The notes under the pieces: model-generated
Databases searched by the model: none
What the model saw: the letters and a program-made list of their open reading frames with translations, nothing else
Told to the model about the DNA's origin: nothing
Made by a program: the position numbers and the translations under genes
Shown here: positions 60,461 through 64,000 of the stretch, in pieces
Layout: each line of letters begins with the position of its first letter
How positions within the stretch are numbered: the stretch's first letter is position 1
Origin: Chitinophagaceae bacterium UBA4411
GTDB taxonomy: Bacteria > Bacteroidota > Bacteroidia > Chitinophagales > Chitinophagaceae
Assembly (NCBI GenBank): GCA_002400415.1
Contig: DGQP01000008.1
Location: 77,267 to 141,266, forward strand
DNA length: 64,000 bases
Direction: 5' to 3'

Positions 60461-62686
60461 TTAAAACCAGTTGAGCAACGATAAAACTGGAGATGGTGAA
60501 GAAGAGCCGGTAACAGTACCCTCCGTTTCTTCATCCATCGTTTCCATTTTATGCGTGACGGGTTTGTTTTGTTTTTGTTTTTCTTCCAGGTCTTTGATTC
60601 GCTTATCAGCTTCCTCTCTTAATCTCTTTTCTTCCCTGAGTTGCTCTTCCACTTGTAACGAATCACTCGTTTTACTATCATACCTGTAATTCACATCATT
60701 CACTTTTTTCCCATTCATGTCCTTCAGGTTGCCATCTGCATCCATGATATAATCTTTGTTCGTATCAAAATAGAAGGAGTCATGATCTTCATAATCAGTA
60801 ATGGTGATCCCATTCCGTTTGTAATTCCTGTTGATGCGGAAACTGACCATATTCAGTTTATCGGTAACCGATTCATCAAAATTGATACGCTTACCAACGG
60901 GCACCTGTATCTCGATCTCCACATGCTGCCACCTGAATTTGCTGTTCTTGTCAATCGCATAACCACTGGCCAGGTCCAGGATACTATCCTTTGAGAATAC
61001 TTTGTAGTTTATTTTTTCTGCCCGGGCTAGGGCATCTTTTTCTGTACGACCATTTCCGCTTCTTATTACTATCACATGATACAACGCATCTTCACTTTTA
61101 ATAACCCTAATTTTCACAAAAGAAAGTTTCATGGTATCATCGGTAATGTCCCATTCCATATCGCCATCATTTAACCAGGCAAAATTTCCGTTGTACTCAA
61201 GTTTTGGTTGGGATACAAGAACAATCATTCTGTCTCCCGCAGGCTGTGTAATTGTAACATTGTCTTTAATTGAGCCATCTCGCCTAAAATCTTTGAAAAT
61301 ACTGGATGCTAATAATACAACTGATACCCAACCTACTGTCCAGAGGAACCCAAATGTCCAGCCAAGATAACTGCTCCGGGAACGTACACGGGTAATGCGG
61401 CGGATCACCCAGGTAATAAAAGCGATCAGCGGCACAGCAAAGAAAAATAGCAGGGTGCCCCATGCATAGATCTGCTGCCATTTGCTGGTCCATAAGAAAT
61501 TATTTACCGGCCACCAGGCCACACCACCGAAAATGAACCCGATGAGAGCCACAAACAATGCAAAAGCAATGGTACCAAAAATGAACAGGAAGAAAGCTTT
61601 GAAAACCACGCCGATCGCATGACCAATACCGCCACCGGTTCTGCGGGCCGCTTCATTGAATTCACGGGTGAATTCTTTCCCTCTTGTACTGTTGAACTCC
61701 CGGGCCTTCTCACTGAAATTTTTTGCTGATGCTCTTACCTCTTCACTCCAGCCTTTCATGCGGCCCTTCATATTATCAACTCCTTCTTTCACATTCTGAC
61801 GGATACTGTTCACATCCACCTTCTCTCCGCGCATTTCCATTTTTTCGTAGGGGCTTCTTGCCTCAGGTAATACCATCCATAAGATCACATAGGCCAGGAA
61901 GAAGGTACCGCTCAATGAACCCGAAACAATATTGGGAAAGAAGTCAAAATCATACCCGTAACTAAAACCACGCAGCATACCGAAGAGGATACTTAATATA
62001 AACGGCGCTGCAAATATGAGCCTGATAGTTGTTACACTCCTGTCAAAATAGGCAGCCAGGCCCCCGGCCACACCACCAATTACCTTTTCATCGGGATTGC
62101 GAAACAATCTTTTGCCACCGTAGGGTTCGATATCTTTTGCCGGCAGGATCATCCACATTAAGATATAGGCCAGGAAACCGATACCAAAACCTCCAAAGGT
62201 TACGATCGCAAACAATATTCTTACAATGGCAGGATCAACATTCAGGTAAGCTGCGATGCCGCTGCATACACCACCGATGAATTTATCACTGGTATCACGG
62301 TACAAACGGCCCCTTGCTGTTTTTGTTTTTTCTGAATAGCCGCTGCTGAATTGCTGCTGGCTTTGCTGTGATGAAGAAGAGGCGGAAGTCTTTGCTCCCG
62401 CTGTACCCGTATCCATCGTTTCTTCCGCGTCAAAATCTTCGGGCCTGCCCATTGAAGTGGCAATATCGTCCACATCGGCATCCGTGATACTATCGGCACC
62501 TTTACGTACCCTTTCACTCATCAGTTCTGCAATGCGGCTTTCAATATCATTAATGATCTCATCGCGGCTCTCTTCTTTGGCAAAATAGCGGCGCAAACTT
62601 TCTATATACGCCTGCAATTTTTCATAAGCCGAATCTTCGATCGGTATTACCCGGCCGCTGAGGTTTATGTTAATGATCTTTTTCAT
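60461..62686 (-). CDS. PspC-domain membrane protein
   Basis: 741 residues. N-terminal about 90 residues resemble the helical prefix found in Bacteroidota PspC proteins (KLQAYIESLRRYFAKEESRD). Two PspC domains follow (about 127-185 and 190-280: RGRLYRDTSDKFIGGVCSG and KRLFRNPDEKVIGGVAGG), then more membrane helices and a soluble beta-rich part ending in a coiled coil (EEQLREEKRLREEADKRIKD). PspC proteins sense envelope stress. It follows a PadR regulator gene by 24 bases in the same operon. Confidence 0.88.
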   Translation of the reverse strand: MKKIININLSGRVIPIEDSAYEKLQAYIESLRRYFAKEESRDEIINDIESRIAELMSERVRKGADSITDADVDDIATSMGRPEDFDAEETMDTGTAGAKTSASSSSQQSQQQFSSGYSEKTKTARGRLYRDTSDKFIGGVCSGIAAYLNVDPAIVRILFAIVTFGGFGIGFLAYILMWMILPAKDIEPYGGKRLFRNPDEKVIGGVAGGLAAYFDRSVTTIRLIFAAPFILSILFGMLRGFSYGYDFDFFPNIVSGSLSGTFFLAYVILWMVLPEARSPYEKMEMRGEKVDVNSIRQNVKEGVDNMKGRMKGWSEEVRASAKNFSEKAREFNSTRGKEFTREFNEAARRTGGGIGHAIGVVFKAFFLFIFGTIAFALFVALIGFIFGGVAWWPVNNFLWTSKWQQIYAWGTLLFFFAVPLIAFITWVIRRITRVRSRSSYLGWTFGFLWTVGWVSVVLLASSIFKDFRRDGSIKDNVTITQPAGDRMIVLVSQPKLEYNGNFAWLNDGDMEWDITDDTMKLSFVKIRVIKSEDALYHVIVIRSGNGRTEKDALARAEKINYKVFSKDSILDLASGYAIDKNSKFRWQHVEIEIQVPVGKRINFDESVTDKLNMVSFRINRNYKRNGITITDYEDHDSFYFDTNKDYIMDADGNLKDMNGKKVNDVNYRYDSKTSDSLQVEEQLREEKRLREEADKRIKDLEEKQKQNKPVTHKMETMDEETEGTVTGSSSPSPVLSLLNWF

Positions 62687-62710
62687 TGTATAAAAGTTTG
62701 GTTGAAGTTG

Positions 62711-63058
62711 TTATTGGTTAAGCGGCTGGCCATCTTTCCTGGCCAGTGTGTTCACGGCGTTGGATAATTCGTTCCATGTTTGCTCCAGTTCTTTGTAAAA
62801 ATCATCCCCTTTTTCTGTCAGGGAAAAATATTTGCGGGGCGGGCCGGAGTTACTTTCCACCCACCGGTAGGTTAGCATATTTGCATTCTTCAGGCGGGTG
62901 AGTAAGGGGTACAGGGTACCTTCCAGTATCTGCAGGTTGGCCGCCCGCATTTCTTCCACAATATCACTCGGGTATGCTTCACCCCGGCGAATAATGGAAA
63001 GAATGCAAAACTCCAGTATCCCTTTCCGCATCTGGCTCTGTGTATTCTCAATATTCAT
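62711..63058 (-). CDS. PadR-family transcriptional regulator
   Basis: 115 residues with the PadR winged helix (KGILEFCILSIIRRGEAYPSD, EGTLYPLLTRLKNANMLTYR, GPPRKYFSLTEKGDDFYKEL). PadR-PspC pairs are common in Bacteroidota, where the regulator controls the membrane protein gene. Effector unknown. Confidence 0.93.
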   Translation of the reverse strand: MNIENTQSQMRKGILEFCILSIIRRGEAYPSDIVEEMRAANLQILEGTLYPLLTRLKNANMLTYRWVESNSGPPRKYFSLTEKGDDFYKELEQTWNELSNAVNTLARKDGQPLNQ

Positions 63059-63106
63059 ACTTCCTGGATTTGAAATTTTTTAGTGTCTCCGCTGTTTACT
63101 GTTCTC

Positions 63107-63598
63107 TCAATGATCATAGCTAATGATCCGGGTGATCTTCCATTGTCCATTCCTTATTTGCCACAGGTGAATAAACTTGAACGTTCCCCCCAATATCTCC
63201 GGTCCTTTCTCTGTATTATAAAAGCGGTGTGACCCGATCTGCACAGCACCATAATTACTGATCGGGTAAACTTCAGAACTATCTGGTACCAATTCCCGCC
63301 TCACTTTCCAGGTCCGTTCACAGGTTGTTTTCATAAAATCAACCGTATGTGCATAATTGGTTAAACCGCCTTTATCATGATAAAACTCGAGATCGGTGGC
63401 AAAAAAATTATTGAATTTTTCCAGCTGGCAGGTATTAAAAGCATTGAATAAAACGCTGTCCATATAAAGAACGGAATCATATAAAGCCTTATCAACAGGT
63501 AACTTTTTAGCAGCTACTTTATTATTCGTTTTTGCAGCCGAACAAGCGACCAGCAATATCGAAATACAAATTCCTGTTATGATTACCAGATTCTTCAT
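63107..63598 (-). CDS. NTF2-like (DUF4440/SnoaL type) lipoprotein
   Basis: 163 residues. Lipoprotein signal with lipobox LLVAC. The body has the NTF2 cone fold: SVLFNAFNTCQLEKFNNFFATDLEFYHDKGG, AVQIGSHRFY and FKFIHLWQIRNGQWKITRIIS, as in DUF4440 proteins. Function unknown. Confidence 0.82.
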   Translation of the reverse strand: MKNLVIITGICISILLVACSAAKTNNKVAAKKLPVDKALYDSVLYMDSVLFNAFNTCQLEKFNNFFATDLEFYHDKGGLTNYAHTVDFMKTTCERTWKVRRELVPDSSEVYPISNYGAVQIGSHRFYNTEKGPEILGGTFKFIHLWQIRNGQWKITRIISYDH

Positions 63599-63829
63599 GT
63601 TTTACTTTTCTGAATCAAAGATAGGGTGATATTTGGTACTATGCAAGACAAAGTACTGTATTTTTTAAAATTATCTGTCTTTATTAGCGGTAGTGGCCAC
63701 TATCAAACCCTTTACTGTACTGCATTCTGCCGATTTCCGGGGTCTCAAAAATTACCTGGTGGGTTTTGACAAGCGGTTGAGCAGGCGGATGAGTTGCCGG
63801 TTTTTCTGCTAATTGAGTTATTTTGCCTT

Positions 63830-64000
63830 ATGCGCCTGTTTTTACCTGTTTTAGCCATTTTTTTGAGTTTTTTCCTGTTTTCCTGCAACAAATACAAGGC
63901 TTTCCAGGGCCACTACAATTTTAAAAGTGAAACCGGTAAGCCTGATTACGACAAACTGGATTATTGGGCAGCCCATCCCTGGAAATGGGATCCATCGGAC
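63830..64000 (+). CDS. Start of a lipoprotein, DUF3089-like (cut by window)
   Basis: 57 codons up to the window end. MRLFLPVLAIFLSFFLFSCN is a lipoprotein signal (LFSC). The following SETGKPDYDKLDYWAAHPWKWDPSD has the N-terminal pattern of DUF3089 proteins, predicted alpha/beta hydrolases. The remaining domain is out of view. 63599-63829 shows no other gene. Confidence 0.65.
   Translation, partial: MRLFLPVLAIFLSFFLFSCNKYKAFQGHYNFKSETGKPDYDKLDYWAAHPWKWDPSD

Overview
The window looks like a chromosomal segment of a Bacteroidota bacterium, most likely Chitinophagaceae-like. The signs are GLPGLI and OMP_b-brl_2-type outer-membrane proteins, a fused alpha/beta 2-oxoacid dehydrogenase E1, futalosine-pathway menaquinone synthesis, many M(R)K..AQ-type signal peptides, and -7 boxes of the TAnnTTTG type ahead of many genes. 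No rRNA, tRNA or CRISPR array was seen.

Layout. 1-8.8 kb is housekeeping: E1 dehydrogenase (cut by the window edge), a VWA protein, two M16 peptidases, a retropepsin/PDZ protein, mqnC and a DUF3817 protein. 8.9-15.3 kb is accessory: a NotI-like restriction endonuclease convergent with its methyltransferase, a ribbon-helix-helix (RHH) gene behind nested palindromes, a DHFR-fold protein, small unknown genes and an MBL-fold hydrolase. 15.4-23.4 kb is core again: fatty acid hydroxylase, diheme cytochrome c, PagL-like protein, NagA, a two-component system and a divergent GLPGLI gene.

23.55-28.55 kb is the most unusual part: a head-to-tail array of single-gene or two-gene units, all on the + strand. 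They are separated by long imperfect palindromes built like integron attC sites. In three units the first 9-13 bases are complementary to the last bases of the same unit, as expected if each unit once existed as a circle with a complete folded site. The units carry a two-domain TIR protein, unknown genes and a serine hydrolase. No integrase lies in the window.

28.7-40.2 kb is a potassium (kdp) locus of unusual design: an NtrC-type sigma-54 activator, tiny membrane ORFs, kdpF, A, B, C, a porin, a KdpD sensor half without a kinase, and a separate HAMP/PAS histidine kinase. 40.2-41.8 kb holds a frameshifted REP-associated transposase between two palindromes, then a ChaN-like protein. 42.3-49.1 kb has two large outer-membrane receptors-like proteins; one shares a 20-bp element, and the same spacing to a -7 box, with the GLPGLI gene 23 kb away. 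49.2-55.7 kb carries a SNF2 helicase, ComB-like phosphatase, SRPBCC protein and gcvT. 55.9-60.4 kb is a probable osmotic-stress operon: MscS channel, glycerol-3-phosphate dehydrogenase and a HAD-GT20 fusion resembling glucosylglycerol-phosphate synthase/phosphatase. 60.4-64 kb has a PspC-domain protein with its PadR regulator, an NTF2-like lipoprotein and the start of a DUF3089-like lipoprotein.
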